A stretch of DNA of 64,000 bases from Phoronis australis (lineage: Eukaryota; Phoronida; Phoronidae): contig NMRA01000233.1 of NCBI GenBank assembly GCA_002633005.1, positions 189,687-253,686 of the forward strand, in the 5' to 3' direction. The first letter of the stretch is position 1. Each line of letters starts with the position of its first letter. Under the pieces are notes generated by a model. It was not told where the DNA came from. It made no database searches and worked only from the letters and a program-made list of their open reading frames with translations. Shown here in pieces: positions 39,701 through 54,700 of this stretch. The translations under genes and the position numbers were made by a program.

Positions 39701-42700
39701 AATTATGACAGAAATTAGTTACACGGTATCGCCAGTGCACCCGAGTCATGGCGTTAGCCTAATCGAGTGCGATAGGTTTATGCTGCTGGAGATATGATGA
39801 AAATGAGACCCGGTTCACATCAAAAGCTTCAGGCAATCGTCATGGTGGTAAAGATAATGCGGAGCAATTGTTGAGGTTCTAGACGATAATGGAATACAGA
39901 TTCCGATTAGGTTTGCCAACAGGGAAAAATCAAAATGTGATGATAAAATTAGTATGAGGATAACCACATCAACTCGGCATGGTTACCACTGAAAAATATT
40001 CCAAGTGAATTCCACGTGCGGAAGGTTGTGAGAGCGACATCTATGAACATAGATACTTTATCACATACCACAAAGACCGTGTCTGTAATCGTAGAATTTT
40101 CTACTACAAGAAGAACCTTTTGTGCCCCTCCTGTACGGTAGATACTGCATGTTAGCAAAGTTACCGCTGAAAAAGAACATCAGGCGTATGTGAAATTTGC
40201 ACTGTCTAGTATTTGTCTCAGACTCTAGAAATTGCAAAGACAACATAGGCGGACTTTTCGCAATTGCTAATTTCACTCACATGTCAATTACTATTGCCGC
40301 AGATAGAGTTTGACAAATGCTGAAGAGGAAAACAATAAAAAATCGAAATCACAGACACCATACTGACGACGTAATCTAGTGTTTTTCGAAAGAATGGTTT
40401 AGCGCAATCGTTTTAAAACGTTATTGCAAACATGGAACGAAAATCTGTCACAGACAAGATGAATCGATTAGACCTGTATTGCTAGTTCTTGTAGGCGTCG
40501 TAAAATACCATCACGAAAAGCAATAAACTTTAGCTTGAAATTGACAAATCGGTTTGAACTGAACTCGTTCAGGATTTTAGGGCAAACTTTTGAAGACTTC
40601 CTCAAGTTCTGGAAAAAATCATCTGTTATCTAACAAATTTCCAGTCGACCAAAACTAAACATACATGTGGTGCGCAAAATACGTTTCGCTCAACTGAGTA
40701 TCCAAAAACAAAACGTTCCAAAGTTATGTCGATGCATACCCCTGGAATTGCTGCGAGCATAACTTGACAGTTCTATGTACCACAATTAAAGTCCATTCTA
40801 CCCTCTCACCTTGGTCCGTAGTTGCAGGCAAAGTAAGGAGTCGACCCGTTACAAACAGCGAACCCGCATCCTATTCTACTAGAGGTGGCCCACACCATCT
40901 GTAAATGTTGTATACCATAACATCGATTGACAGAAAACAAGACCACCGAAAGAGTCAAAATCGAATTTACTTTTACGCCTTCTACTACATACAAACTTGT
41001 AAAACTATAGGAGGCTTCACAAAAGTAACATTTGCTTAAAGTGTAAAGCGCAATCCACAATCAGTGTTAGGCAGATTTTTAATCTGGTAGAGTTTAAAAA
41101 CAAACGTTTGCCAATTTAGACACGCGACAAACCGTTTTGCATTGTTCACTATTGTTAGACTGATCGCTACACTTACTAAAACGCCAGCTAACTTCGAGTG
41201 TGGTCGTGTTGCAAACAATATTCTGTTTACAGTGTAGAAGTGAGAAGAATACCAAGTTCGTCACAAAACTGTTATTTGATATCTTTAAGAAATTTAATTA
41301 GCAACATCACATAGGCTTTAGCAAGGAGGCGAGTACTCAAGTTCTTGTCCTCACCTGTGTATAATGGCCTATGTCTTCACCGTTGGTGGAGCCGTGACCG
41401 TACTCGAAATGCTCGACCTCGGAGTGCCAAGCTTCTAGCACCGACTTCCACTCCTCAAAACCCCGAGCCAGATTCTGGCCAACAGGGTATGACCCTAAAG
41501 AAATGAAAACGTAAACATGTGATGCATTCTAATACTTTATTTCAAAGTGCATGCTGCCCATAGTTAAATGACAATAACAATTGTCCAAATCCATTATCCA
41601 TTCTATGTTCAGGGTGCGTCGAACCCAATGTCTGTCTATTTACCATCAGGTGGTAACAATTAATTAAAATAGTTAGCCCAGAATTCAGTGAAATTAACAA
41701 TAATCTATCGAGTTCATCGTCTTCCATTACAGGAACTTGTGTATATCACACGTCATGTATTTGAGAAGCAGGCGTATACAATGATTTTAAGCAGGTACCT
41801 GGGATGTTCCTATTGAAAACTTCTTCGTGTCTCCAAATACAGTTACTCGCCCATTTCTGCGCCAGTTCCGCCAACTCGTCATCCCACACCTGAAAAAAAA
41901 CAAACACCAATGGTCTCGAATTCATCGTTCAAAGAGGTTGTTTCAGTTACGTCAATAAGACGCACCGACCATACACTTCGCATGTATTCAGGTGCTAGCT
42001 AATTGATGTGTGAGTTATGAATTTATGAAAGTCGAACTACAGCATCGGAATACTTTTGAAAACTGGTGACCATTTGGGTACGAGGAGGGGGGGGGGGTGG
42101 TTTAACCCCTGACTAAGATGATAGCCGTGTGTTAGGAACGGGCAGTAAACGGAAGTTCACACATGCGCAAAAACACATCGTAACTGTATTAGTGAATCGG
42201 GCTCCTGATTATTCACAGCATGATTTGGACCAGAGTTTCATAATAGGGATATCAATATCCACCACCGTCCTTACTTACAAACACCTGACGTGTTCCACTG
42301 AACAGTGCCGGCTAACTTTCAGTCATATAAGTGCAGTATGCGACCGTTGCCGAGATCATTGCAATGCACAGTCTTTTGTTCTCATTAGCTATTCCTGTTC
42401 ATTTGTTCCGCTAATCTCGTTTACACATCCAGTCGCCGACGGAATTAAAATTTCTTATACCAAGAAGTCATGTTTTACAGTCACTATTGCAAGAAGTATG
42501 GATACCATAAAACAATAACTCTGTTTTTTAAACATTTCTGAGATTTTTTTACATGAGAGCTTTTGCATCATTGATTTGAACCATTCATGCAGCGTGGACC
42601 TCCTGGAAAACCTCCGTCGTCATATACGGTGTCGGTTTAATGTCATCAATAGAGCCGCCTAATTGTATAATTAAGGCATTTGAGTACACAATAAACTGTG

Positions 42701-45700
42701 TCCAAGAGACACATAAGTTTTGTTGGCGTCTGACAGCTATCTCTTAATTGAATCGTATAACGAGGGTCTTTAAATCTGCAAATCTCATCAAAGACTCTGA
42801 TCATATGTTGTACACGTTAAACTTCAGCCAAAGAGTGCGCGAGGTGTAATCGACCTCTGGGGGGAAATGTGCAACAATAGAGACACGATTTGAGCAACAT
42901 TTGAGTTAGAAATTAAACTAAAAGAATGTTGTTTGATTTATTGTCTAGCGGTCAAAACAACAACATTCGGCCAAAGCAACTACATGAAGTACAGGGCATG
43001 GGGAAATCCTGTGTTCAAGTTCTCTGCAATGTTCTATCAAGCAAACGAATGATCTTGTGTGGGAGGTAGCGAGTGGCTGTTGTTCACGTTTGCCTGGTAT
43101 TGTACAAGAAGACGGTGCTCAAAGACTAACTTAGCGTCTTATGGTGTCGATAAGGCCTTTTCGTTTGCGAATTTCGTGTAAAGAATTGGAAGCAATAAAG
43201 AACCCTGGTAAATGAAGTAGAATGAGAAACGCGTGTTATATATGTTATAGGAATAAAGTGAGATGAGTTACAAACGGATTTTCCTTCTGTGTAGAATGCA
43301 AGGTTGGACGATTATTACCCACAGTTCATCAGTGTATAAACCACAGGGAATTGAAAACACATTCCCCCAGTTATTTTAAAACACATTATGAGAATGCTCC
43401 ACTCACCATCTTCTCCATATTTGCTGCCGGTGGCTGTCCGCTATACTTTTCCACGTTTCCTCTGTAATGGTTGTGCATGTTGACAATCAAATATTTGGAG
43501 CTTTCGCTTAATCCTAGACACCAAAAAGAAACAACGCATTTTATAGAAGTGTGCATGCTACGTGATGTGCACAAGGGGGAAGATTTACGTTCGCTGGTAG
43601 ACCTAGTTTTACTCAAGATCACGTTGCGTTTAACAGTTTCCTTTCTCTATCTTGATAATGGCAAAGGAAAATTAAGTGATTTCCAAATAACAGATGCACG
43701 TAAGTACTTTTTCATTGGGCTCGAGAACCAAAAAACAGTCAGATTTTATCGAATATTACTCCTTTATCTCAGAAGGGGCCAGGGACACCCGATTCTTTAA
43801 AGGTACCTTGTAGTTGCCAAGTTTGGCCTGCTTGCACTGCTTGCTTTTTATTCCATAGAGCTTACTGCCCTAATGTGATTTGCATACAACGTGACACATA
43901 TGTCAAACACTTTCTATTAGTGTTGAAGGACCCTCGTGTTTTCTGGAGTAAAGAATGTTCTTGAAAGTAGACGGATTATTACTAAAATGAGCATGAAAAG
44001 AGCTTTCTACTATCAATCGTATAAATTACACAGGCCACGAAGCAAGTTCAGTTCCAGTGAGCTGAGTTTTTACGTCAACAGTCAATTCAAAGGCATCTCA
44101 AGAACTCGTTCAAGCTCCGATTGTGCTATCAAAGAACAAGTGACGTCATTGAATAACGGTGACGATCTCTTCAGCAGACGCCCTCTGGAACTTTTGATCA
44201 ATGGCTCAAATATCCAATGTACTTTCATGCTTGGCACAGAAAGTAAGAAATCACAAGGGTACCTGATTATCAGGAGTCGTGTGGAAATCGATACTGCTTT
44301 TCAATTTGTTGAAATTGACTGCTGCAGACGTTTAGGTGGTCGAGCGTCACGAATTCTTAACGGGACTGCCAAATTAGCCACATTTGCAGATTCAATGGGT
44401 GCGCAAGACATGCAGAACCGGGCAACAAAAACTAAACTGATTTCCTAGTCGGAATATACACACTATACGTTTCGACAATTACTAAAAACAAGTAATGCTA
44501 ATGCAGTAGATTTGACGGTAAATTTCTACCTTGAAAATTTATTTGGTGCGACGCAAATTAAGCGCCAAAGTATTGCCATGGAATATGCACGCTACTGCGA
44601 TTTGAAACAAGTGTGACCATGTTTTGAACAAGCAGACGTATCATATTCAACTGGAATTTAAGATGCGCGCATCAATACTTTAACCAGGTGAACCGTGATA
44701 CGGTAACCACTCAGTCACCTGTTAAGAAAAACACGACGTAGTGGATTGCAATCCAAAGACACGCTTCTGTGTAATTTCTGAGCAGTACGAGGTATTAACC
44801 TTCAGGGAAATGGTCTAGGTGAATTGTTGAAAATTGAAATGCAGGTTTTATCGAAAAGTTGTGCAAATTTTTTTGCTGAAAGGCTTAGTCGTGTTCATTG
44901 CTAATTTAACATCATCAGTCAAAATGGCACAGTGCATGAGCAAGTGTAAACTTTCCATCTACACGGGGAAATGAGTGGTTTGGGTCTTCAGCATATCTGA
45001 ACAAGGTAAAAACATGTCTTCATGAGTCTTTTTGTTATGTTCTTCTGTGTACGCATGCCTAGAATGAAGAATGATGGGAAATCCTCATACTTGGCGAATG
45101 AAAACCTCGTAAACGTAAGACACTCGAAAAAAGGGTGGTGTGGTTACGTGCTGGCGATATCCTGCGAAGACTTGGTCGATCTTGCCTTTTTGGTAACGTC
45201 TTGTGTCTACGGAACTTGTGTCTGGTCTGCTGGGATAAGTAAGATTTCCCACAATCCATCGCGCAAGGAACGTTTCCTTATACACTTAAACAGGGTGGCA
45301 GAGAGTGTGACCAGACAGGGGCGTGGTTACGGCAACAACAGATGAGTGTTTGTTCTCGGCGTGCCGTCATTTGAGCTGACACCTTTGATAGCATACTCAC
45401 CCTCTCGGATCCTCTTTGGTGGGTTTAAACACGCCGTGTGGTCGGGGGAGATCAGCGTAAACCGCAGTGGACATGTCTAGAAAGAGATTAGCGCCATCTG
45501 TACAATAGGCACCACAACAATGACCGCCATGTCTGCGGTCTGTGAGCACGTAGAAATATTCGAAGAGAAAACGTGCTCATTAAGACAACACAGCATCGTT
45601 ACTACAGCGCAAATGAGTGGGTTAACAGAGAAGTGTGACTGAAATATATTTGCAACAGTATGGGGCTTGATTAGTATTGAAACTCCTACAATTATACAAA

Positions 45701-48700
45701 CAGTGTAAAAAACGTTTCGAATTAAATTGGGACGTGGGCCAAACAGTGGCCTCGAGTCCAACACGCTGCATGGGATTTCAAACCAAAATATGACAAGGCC
45801 AAAGAATGTGAAATGCAGTTGGTATAGTTATCAAAATTGTTAACGCCAAATTTAGAAAGACATTGATTGCGCATTAAATACTTTCTCAGTTCATTTTGTT
45901 GTGGTGTAGAACAAAAACTACAAAGCTGGGCTGAAGAATTGTTTCGTCGTTATGCATTAGAACACGAAGTACAAAGGGACGCTGTGCACTGTGGTTTCGA
46001 AATACACCGAATTCATTGTTGTTATTGAATTTCAACAATATGGCCCCCACTTCAACTGTCATCCTTAACATCTACTTCGTGTGGACAATTAAACGATTGT
46101 TTGATGTTTACTCGTTGCATTATTCAAAGAAATTAAATGAACCACGGTTGTTTGATATTTGCACAGTGGAAAAAACAACCCACGTATTGGGTGCGATTAT
46201 TACTGTCTTTCGCTTATTTGAAGAGCTAAATCACTACACACCGAACAAGGCAAACGAAATACATATAAAACGGCTTCATTAATACCACATCAAACACGTC
46301 GAACCAAAATCGTTAAACCAGTATAATCGCATACTTAAATGGATAGTCGTTAATTGATAACACTTCCTTAGAATTTATCATCACTTCACCGCAGTTGGGT
46401 TGCCTCTAATGCTATTAGTTCCTGCGAGAGAAACTGTATACAGCTAATGTTGAAATTATGAGAACAGCTTTGGGTGTACAGGAATAATTTTAAGAGCGCA
46501 CCCTGCGTCATTTGCGCAATAATACTTTCATTGACGCACTGTGATTGCTAAGCTCGCACCAACGAGCCCTTTAAAATTGGAAGTGGAAAGGGAAAAGAAA
46601 GTATAATGGTTGTTCTCCAAATTAGTGCAGACTTGAGGAAGTGTGGACTAATTTATCCATATCTACGTTTTTCTAAATTGACCGCTGAAATGCCGTTCAA
46701 TACAGAAGCTTATGAATTATCTCGAAGTTTGTCGCAATGACGTTAACCACTTATTGATGAAAACATTGGCATTTGATAACTACTTGTGCAGTGTCCATTG
46801 CAATGAAAACTCTGATAATGATAGCGATGCCGATAACGATAACAATGTCAACGTCGTTGACAACAAGCGATGGCGATGACGATGATTGTGCTAACGATGC
46901 TGATGACAATGGTGGCGGCGATGATGACAAAGGCCCTGCTGACGAGAAACGACCATGCCGATGTTGATGGTTTTCAAACCAATCAACCACTGTCCCATAT
47001 TACAAATAACACCTTATAACCAACAATGTTCAAATGAGTACACATCTTATACATAGACAATAGATTCACGTCTATGTTTATTTTTTAGTAAAAAAGTTTG
47101 TTTTGGGTGGGCTTTCTTCTTAACTAGTTGATGTTAACTTGGATGCGGCTGCCCTTTTTAGTTCCCCAACTGTATTCATTGTCTTTTGGTATAGTAGTGT
47201 ATTAAAGTGATGCGTGTGTTATAAGCGAAAATGAATTTGAAGAAGTTTTCCCGAATAAACATTATGACTGTCTTGCAAGAAAATTCGTGTTCATAGGGAC
47301 ACATATTTTACGGCCAAGTAATTAAAATTGCATTTCGCCCAGCTTAGCAGGCTAAAAAACGAAAATAGGTCTCATCATATTTCTTATTGTGACAGGATAC
47401 CATTTGTATTACTAACACAAGTCACGGGTAACGCTTACGTGAGTCATCTTTGAATTCGCAATTTTAGGGTTAGCCATTCGCAATAAATTCTTAAGCGTTT
47501 CTCGAGTCGCTATGTTCCTGTTGCAAAACGGAAATAGAATCCTATCAAGGTAAGCAATATTATGAGACCGATTCTATGAAAATTAAATGTCTAATTCGAT
47601 TTTCATTTTAGCCAGCTAGACAGGACGAAACTCAGCTCTAATGTTGTATAAAGGATACATCAACGACAACAATTACTACAGATAGTTTATCCGGTGGAAA
47701 TTCTATTCTTTTGACTTGTTTCACTACAATAGCTGTGGCTGTACAAGAAAAATGACAAAAGTTGGACTTTCAACGTCGATCCTTTGAGGTTAGTTCATTT
47801 CCTCGAGAACGTCAATGACACTCTGGCAGACGAACTCCAAATGACCCGCCGAAACCTGCGTTAGAGCTTTGATAACTAAGCACTGATCTGTAGTGCTTGC
47901 AGACATTCCGTTTTTCCGAAATGAATGTGAAAATATCGAGGAATACAAAAAATGTTGCAATCATTGTCCAAAAACCGCAACAGTAACCCACCAAAATTTG
48001 AATCTGATATAATTGTGAAATAACTTCAGACTTTTACTCACAGCGCCACATTGTGGTGTGACGTCACAAACAGAACACAAGTACACTGAGCGAGTCTTCA
48101 GAAATGAAGACTACTACGGGTGTTGTTGTTGTATCTTCGAGTTCGACGAAGCTTTTCGATTTAAATTCAAAGAATTGATCAACTGTTGTTAAATGGTGAA
48201 TGCCACAGAAAGAAACTATGCACTTGTTATCTTCAGTGGCGCGTTTGTCACCTGTGATGTCATACAAGGCAAGAACAACATTTACAAAGAAAACATCATT
48301 ACAGAACTAATTGTGTAACCTGAATTTGTTTGACGTAATAAACATATATGTGATATCAAATAACAAGGCTAATGTGACCTTGCAAGTTAAAAGTCTCGAG
48401 AAAGGAGACACATGAGCATGCGCAATCGCAACAAAAGATAAAATGCAGACTCACCGGTTGTGATACGTCTCCGGAGGTGAATTTCTGTTTTTGAGATACT
48501 GCAAAAGAAAATGTAATTTCCTAGCTTAGCTAAGTGATCTCTTACACACGATTAAAGCATATATGAATTCACACGTATAATTTGACTTATGTCGAGAGTC
48601 GGTTGCGTGAAAAGAGCACTGTTGCATCTCTGGCTTTCCACCTTGGTACATCAGCATGTAGACAAAACTGGTCCCTTTCCTCAGTGCACGAGGAAAGAAC

Positions 48701-51700
48701 TGTGACAGTTTCGTTGTTTCCAAATTCAGTTGTTATTGGTGACTAACGGATTCACTAATTACATATAACAGTTGGGAGTAAAAGAAGTTGAATTATAACT
48801 TTTATCAGTGTATTACGTAACTGCAATAGTGTTCTTTGTAGTGTATCAGTTTTAGGTTTGCTGCACTTCGCATGCTGTGGAGGTGTTACTGGTACTAATC
48901 GCTGGACAAATCGATTGAATAATACGATTCTGAGTTTACGACTTGGTGAAAATAGGAACCAAATTCTCATTTATTGCAAAATCCGGTTTCATGAGCTACA
49001 CATTGGTCTCGGACTTTATTTCATACGTCTTTGCCGCGCAAAATGTCAGCTCAAACGCATTAAACTATCGATTATTGGCTGGCGTCCCGACAGAGGGTGG
49101 TCGACTATTTAGCTTTACCACCGATCAGCAATGGGTTGAATGCATGATTGTCCTGTTTCATCTCCGAGGCCGTTTCCACGGGAAGAAATAAAAAAGCAAT
49201 CCCGGATTTGCACCATTTTTTAAAATATGAAAGTGACTATTTGTCGTGTCTCCCATGGCAGGTGTATGCCTTTACCACTACGGAGTTTTGGCTTATAGGA
49301 ATCTGCTACAGGCTCTCTCTCCCTCTCCCTCTCCCTCTCCCNCCCCTCTCTCTCTCTCTCTCGAGAATTTATCATGGCTAAATTTACCCAGTGAACTGGC
49401 GTTTTCAAGTGAAGATCAAATCGTGAGCCAAGCTCGGGATCAGCTATAAGAGTAGGCCAATAGACGTGTTTGACTATTGCCAGTTTGATGGAATGTTTCA
49501 GCTTTTGTTCAAGTCAGTAGGCTCCGGTGGACGTCTTCGAATTAACTGTCAAGTTAATTCTGATATATAGTCTAGTGTTCCTATTTCCTTTCACATGGAT
49601 TGATTACCGTCAGTTATTTGTCTTGACTAATTAGATAGCCGTTGAAATATCCATTGTCTACTGTACTACAGGAGACAACAAATTTGCTAAACGTTCAATT
49701 AAATATATTCTACACCGCTTCACTATTAAATAGACCTCAGTGAAACAAATTTTAACGCAAACTAATTTATTCACAAATAATGGCCTTCAACAAGACTTTA
49801 ATACAACAAATGTATTTTATTAGAGAATGCTTAAGTTTATCTGGCGGTGCACCAACAAATGACCAAATGCCTGCAACATTTCAAGGTCACAAAAACTCAT
49901 TTTTATAAAAATTTCAGTAAAAATACATATATAAATGAATATGATTGTAATTTACACGATGTTCACATTTCATTAATATCTTTCAATATACGAGATCCAT
50001 GCCATGCTCTAAACTGGTGAAAACAACTCAAAGAACATCTCCAGACCGGAAGTAAAACACTGAGCCCGAAAAAAGTACCAATCCTTTTGCCAGTTCGTTG
50101 TAACGAGTCCATCAGCGAACGCACACGTACCAAGTACGGGTCACACAAAATCAACATGATTCATAGCGCAATTTTTTGAGAATTGGCTATTAATAAACAA
50201 CAACTTGCAACCTTTTCATTTAAGGCATATTTATAAATGCATGTAGCGTGCTCCATTGCCTAATGGTTTTTAAATGTCCTTGTTTTAAAATATGACTCAT
50301 GATCTCATTTTGTAAAAAGCTCATTAACGAGCAGTAGTCATTCAGCTGAGACTCAGGCCACTTTACGACTGAAAGTGGCAACTATAAATGAACACCGATA
50401 CGCCCTTCATATGTGTGAGATCCACTATAGTTTTCGCAACACACTACGTCAGGTTTCAATTATTAATGCTACTATAACGTTACTGGGAGTAGGTAGAAGT
50501 TGGATTTAATGTAAACAATTGTGTCTTCACGCCCTTAACACAAACACTAACGATACCAACGTTCAAGTGGCGTTGGAGTATTATTAGATATAAATCCATT
50601 ACTAAGCAATTTGTGAGTAAACAAAAACATTTTCCTTGAATCTTTTTAAATCGCCCAAAAACTCGTGGTAAGGATACATTTTCTCGCTGTTGCAATTACA
50701 TTACCACATGATGAACCACTGAAGTATGTGGTTAACTCGAACTATGGAAGTTACAATAGCTTTCCTTAAGAGAAGGTCATTAGATATGGGGTCAAACTTT
50801 GGACAAAAGAAGTAAGAAACCGCTTTTGTCTATTAGTTTAACACGTAGGACAACGTGTATGGTGTCGAAGTAACACAGCAATGTTATTAGGCAGTACACA
50901 CTTTGACACGGATATGACTCCAAGGGAATGGAATTGGTTTCACGATCTATTGATACAACTCTGATTAATTTCATACCAATAAGTCAGTGTTGTCATTCTT
51001 CAGCACATGGGAATTCATAGCATTTGAATACTATATTAAGAGTTACAATACTAAATTATTCGTATTTGTTGCAGGAGCTTCAAAACAGGAAGGGATCAAA
51101 AACAAAGTCTTATTCTTGAGGGTTTACGAGTTTTTTCATTTGCCAAGTGTCGCTTCCAGGCAACAACCTCTTTTCAAAGACGAACTTTGCGTGGCCAACC
51201 TTGTCTGGCTGCGTACCATTTTTGTTAAGAATACAACTTGAAAGTCTTTGAAATTGGACAGCATTTTAGATTGTGCACGATTATGTTGTGATGTAACTTG
51301 AGAGAATTAAACGACAGAGATTCAGGCTATGTGCAAATTTAGGCTGGACTACGGAACATAATGCCAATCCTTTTCCACTGAATAAAATCCGCAGTGGTCA
51401 CGTAAGTCGTGGGTGGGTGTGTGTGTGCATGCGCGGGCGTGTGACATTTGTGCGAAATATAGATTAAAATTATTTGCTATACTATTATAGTAATCTCGAG
51501 ACAATGACTGTAATCTATTTGCAGGACTGTTACTGGATACTTGTATAGCTTTTCCTGACTAGCCACTCGATAAAATCTCACACCAACGCACGTTGACTGA
51601 TACTATTGATTTGAAAACACTTATGTACAGAAAAAAGCTACATTGGCCAAGTTTAACCGAGCCCAAAACAGCACGAAAACTCTCAAGATGACACCGTCAT

Positions 51701-54700
51701 AGCGGAATCACTCAGATCTCTATTGTTCTGAAAACATGTTAACAAGAAGTGAAAGCTGGAATTTTGTCGTTTGAGCAAGGCTAAAGGCCTGTTTCGAGCT
51801 CCATGCATTACAGTGATTCGGCGCAATGCATAGCGCCTTAAAGATGCTATGTCTCATTAAAACCGTGAATATTTAAATTTGTAGCAAGTGCCAGCTAGCG
51901 AATTCTTGGAGAAGTATGTGTACAGGAAAAGAAACAATTTGCAAATACGTGGCAGTTTCAAAGAAAACACCACAACTGGTACATTTAAAAACATACATGA
52001 AGATGTGAAAAACCCTAGTAATTCCAAATATTTCGCAATACGTATCTGTTAGTGAAATAAACAAATTATAAAAACTATGCCTTGTTTCATTAGGGTAACG
52101 ACAATGTTGTGGGGGTTTCCCAGGGATTCCTGTGCCGTCTCGAGAAACGTGGACGAGAATTGAGTACAAATACCTAAAATTTACACTACTAGAGATGCAA
52201 AATGGCATGGTGTTGAATATTGTCCAAGGTGACGGCAAAATGGAATTATAGAACGAATGCTTTCGTTGTAGTCACCGTGAAGAGTGTCTGCCTATTAGCC
52301 AGACCTCAGTTGCCGGTGGCCGCCGAGATGAAATATTACTGTTACTCATTTACAAAAATAATTTCGCAAAACGAGACTTTTGCAAGATTGTAATGGTAAC
52401 TGGTTTCCGGCACAGTGAAGGACCCGGGGTTGTTTGCGAATTAGTACTTCATTTGGAAGTTCACAATTCAACGAGACTTCGCGTCTTTAAAACCAACGTT
52501 GAACTGTAAACCACGTGAATTTGGCTTTTACAGTAAGTTTTAAGTCCAGCTCTGACCACACAAATATGAGCAACAAGGCTTATTGACTTGAATTCGCCTT
52601 GGTCACCGCTAACGTCCTTCTGCGGTGTTCTATTCAGACCCTATTCAATACAACTTTTTTCGGCCTGTTGTTCTTTGGTCTATCCTCGCCAAAAAAAACT
52701 ACACCACTTCTCGTTTTGCGAGCCAACGTTTGAGCGGTTAAACTGTGTTTCCTTATGTTGCTACAGTATCTGGGAAGTCCAACTCACTTACAATAACAAA
52801 AAAATCCATTTAAAATGTTCCCTAGACTAAAGTTATTTATAAACGTGGAAAAATAGCCAATAATCAACCAGGGTCCCAGATAGATTACAAATAGCCTGGG
52901 TAATCATCTGCATGAAACAAGAGTTTGTAATTGACAGTAGAGGCAGTGACCTGACGCCTACACCGGCGAGTTATAATTTTACAAATTGTTTACTTGATAG
53001 GTGATCGATCTCTTTCCCTGTTCAAAATGAATGATTTTGCATATATCGACCCAGCGTCGACACACTGCTCTCCACAGTGACGATATTTATGAGCTTCGGA
53101 TCATTTATGGCAAACAATTAAGCTAAAAAAACGCTAGTTTGAAGTTACTGACGTCATCAATAAAACGGAACCTTTCTCCAACTGTTTTCAACCAATCAAA
53201 ATGACTGGACTTACTATGACAACGTCCCTCTTGACATGAATTGTGATAACCTGGCGCAATTAATGATTAATTAATGTTTCAAGAATATGCCTAGAGCGTT
53301 TAAAAAACAACAGAAGTGGTTCTCGTGTCTCTTGGAAATGCAATTTAAAAATTCTTAAATAGTTCAAATACTGATTAGTAATGCATGTTAATACCGATAT
53401 TAAAATCTCAAAAACATCAACCAGAAATTTACTATCGATAATGACCGGTCTGTCAACATATTTTGAAGCTGCATTTTACCTTGTTTAGCAGGTTAAAAAA
53501 CGAAAAAAACAAACTACGTCTTTGACGCTCATGGAATCAGTCGCATGATATTCCATGATAGGGTTCTATTTCCGTTAACAACAACATCGAACCCATTTGG
53601 AACTCAAGGAAACGCTTCACACATTATTGAGGTTGACCAGCCCTAAATTTGCGAAATCGCAAATGACATATGTGCGCACTGCCCGTGACTCAAATTGCTC
53701 GCTCATTTAGCATGGTTAACAGCGGCGAAATGCCCCTTTAATTAGGAATGTGTCCAATCATAAAACGGTTTTATTTGGATTGGAACACTACGTGAAAATT
53801 CGCTAATATGGTATGTCGTGTCTGCTAAAATCTTCAGTAAATAAATTTAGAATTAACTTATTTTCCTTTTTCTTCCATCTGAGTGGCGCAAGTCAGTCTT
53901 GATTGATCGTGATATGCTAACTCCTTTTAAAAAATGTGGCAACCTCAAAAACTAAATGCAATCAGTCACGTAATACGGAAAACCTCTGAATTGCTAAATC
54001 TCATGGACGATCCTTCAGAATTATTGTGCATTTTAGAAATGTTTTAGAATTATGACATTACCACGTTATAACTTCAAAAATCTCTTGTCGAGATACATTT
54101 TCTTAAGTAAAGCTATCAAATGACACGGGTATTCATTCGAGCGCTTAACTCGAGTAATGTATGACAATGTCAAATAAGGTGCACCCTAATGATATGGGGC
54201 GACTTTTCCCAAACTAACTCACATCGCATGTTATATGTTGCATGTACGTACGTATGTATGCATGCATGTACGTACGTATGTATGCATGCATGTACGTACG
54301 TATGTATGCATGAATGTATGTATGTATGTTTTTATGTATATTATGTGTGTGTGTGAATGTATATAGATGTACTGATGTATGTTAGTTTATTTTTCATTAT
54401 GTGTGTGACTCCATGAGTATATGTACAAATATGGCTTACGTGATTGCATGACTGGATGGATGAATGGACAAATGAATTGCTGTAGCATGTAGGCCTACTT
54501 GTAAGTAAGTACGTAAGCCAGTATGTAACATGTATATCGCGCCTGGTCATTTAACTGAATGACATTTTGTTGTGACTCTGTACCTCGAAGCCTAACACGA
54601 TTCATTGGAAAATAGGTGACGTGTGTTAATGTCAATGTTTTATGATGCAGCCAAGTCAGTTTATGAAGAATTAGTCCAAGTCATAGTAATCCCCCTGTGG

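Larger units (their letters stand above)
45477..48454 (-). other. Intron 2 of the CAP/ShKT gene
   Basis: A 3-kb intron. It contains a degenerate GAY trinucleotide tract at 46800-46965, the inverted-repeat element at 47330-47632 and an acceptor-preceded open stretch at 48064-48257. Confidence 0.65.

Noticed and set aside
46751-46990. Asp-rich or Ser-rich frames on the two strands
   Set aside because: Both are translations of a degenerate GAY trinucleotide tract.
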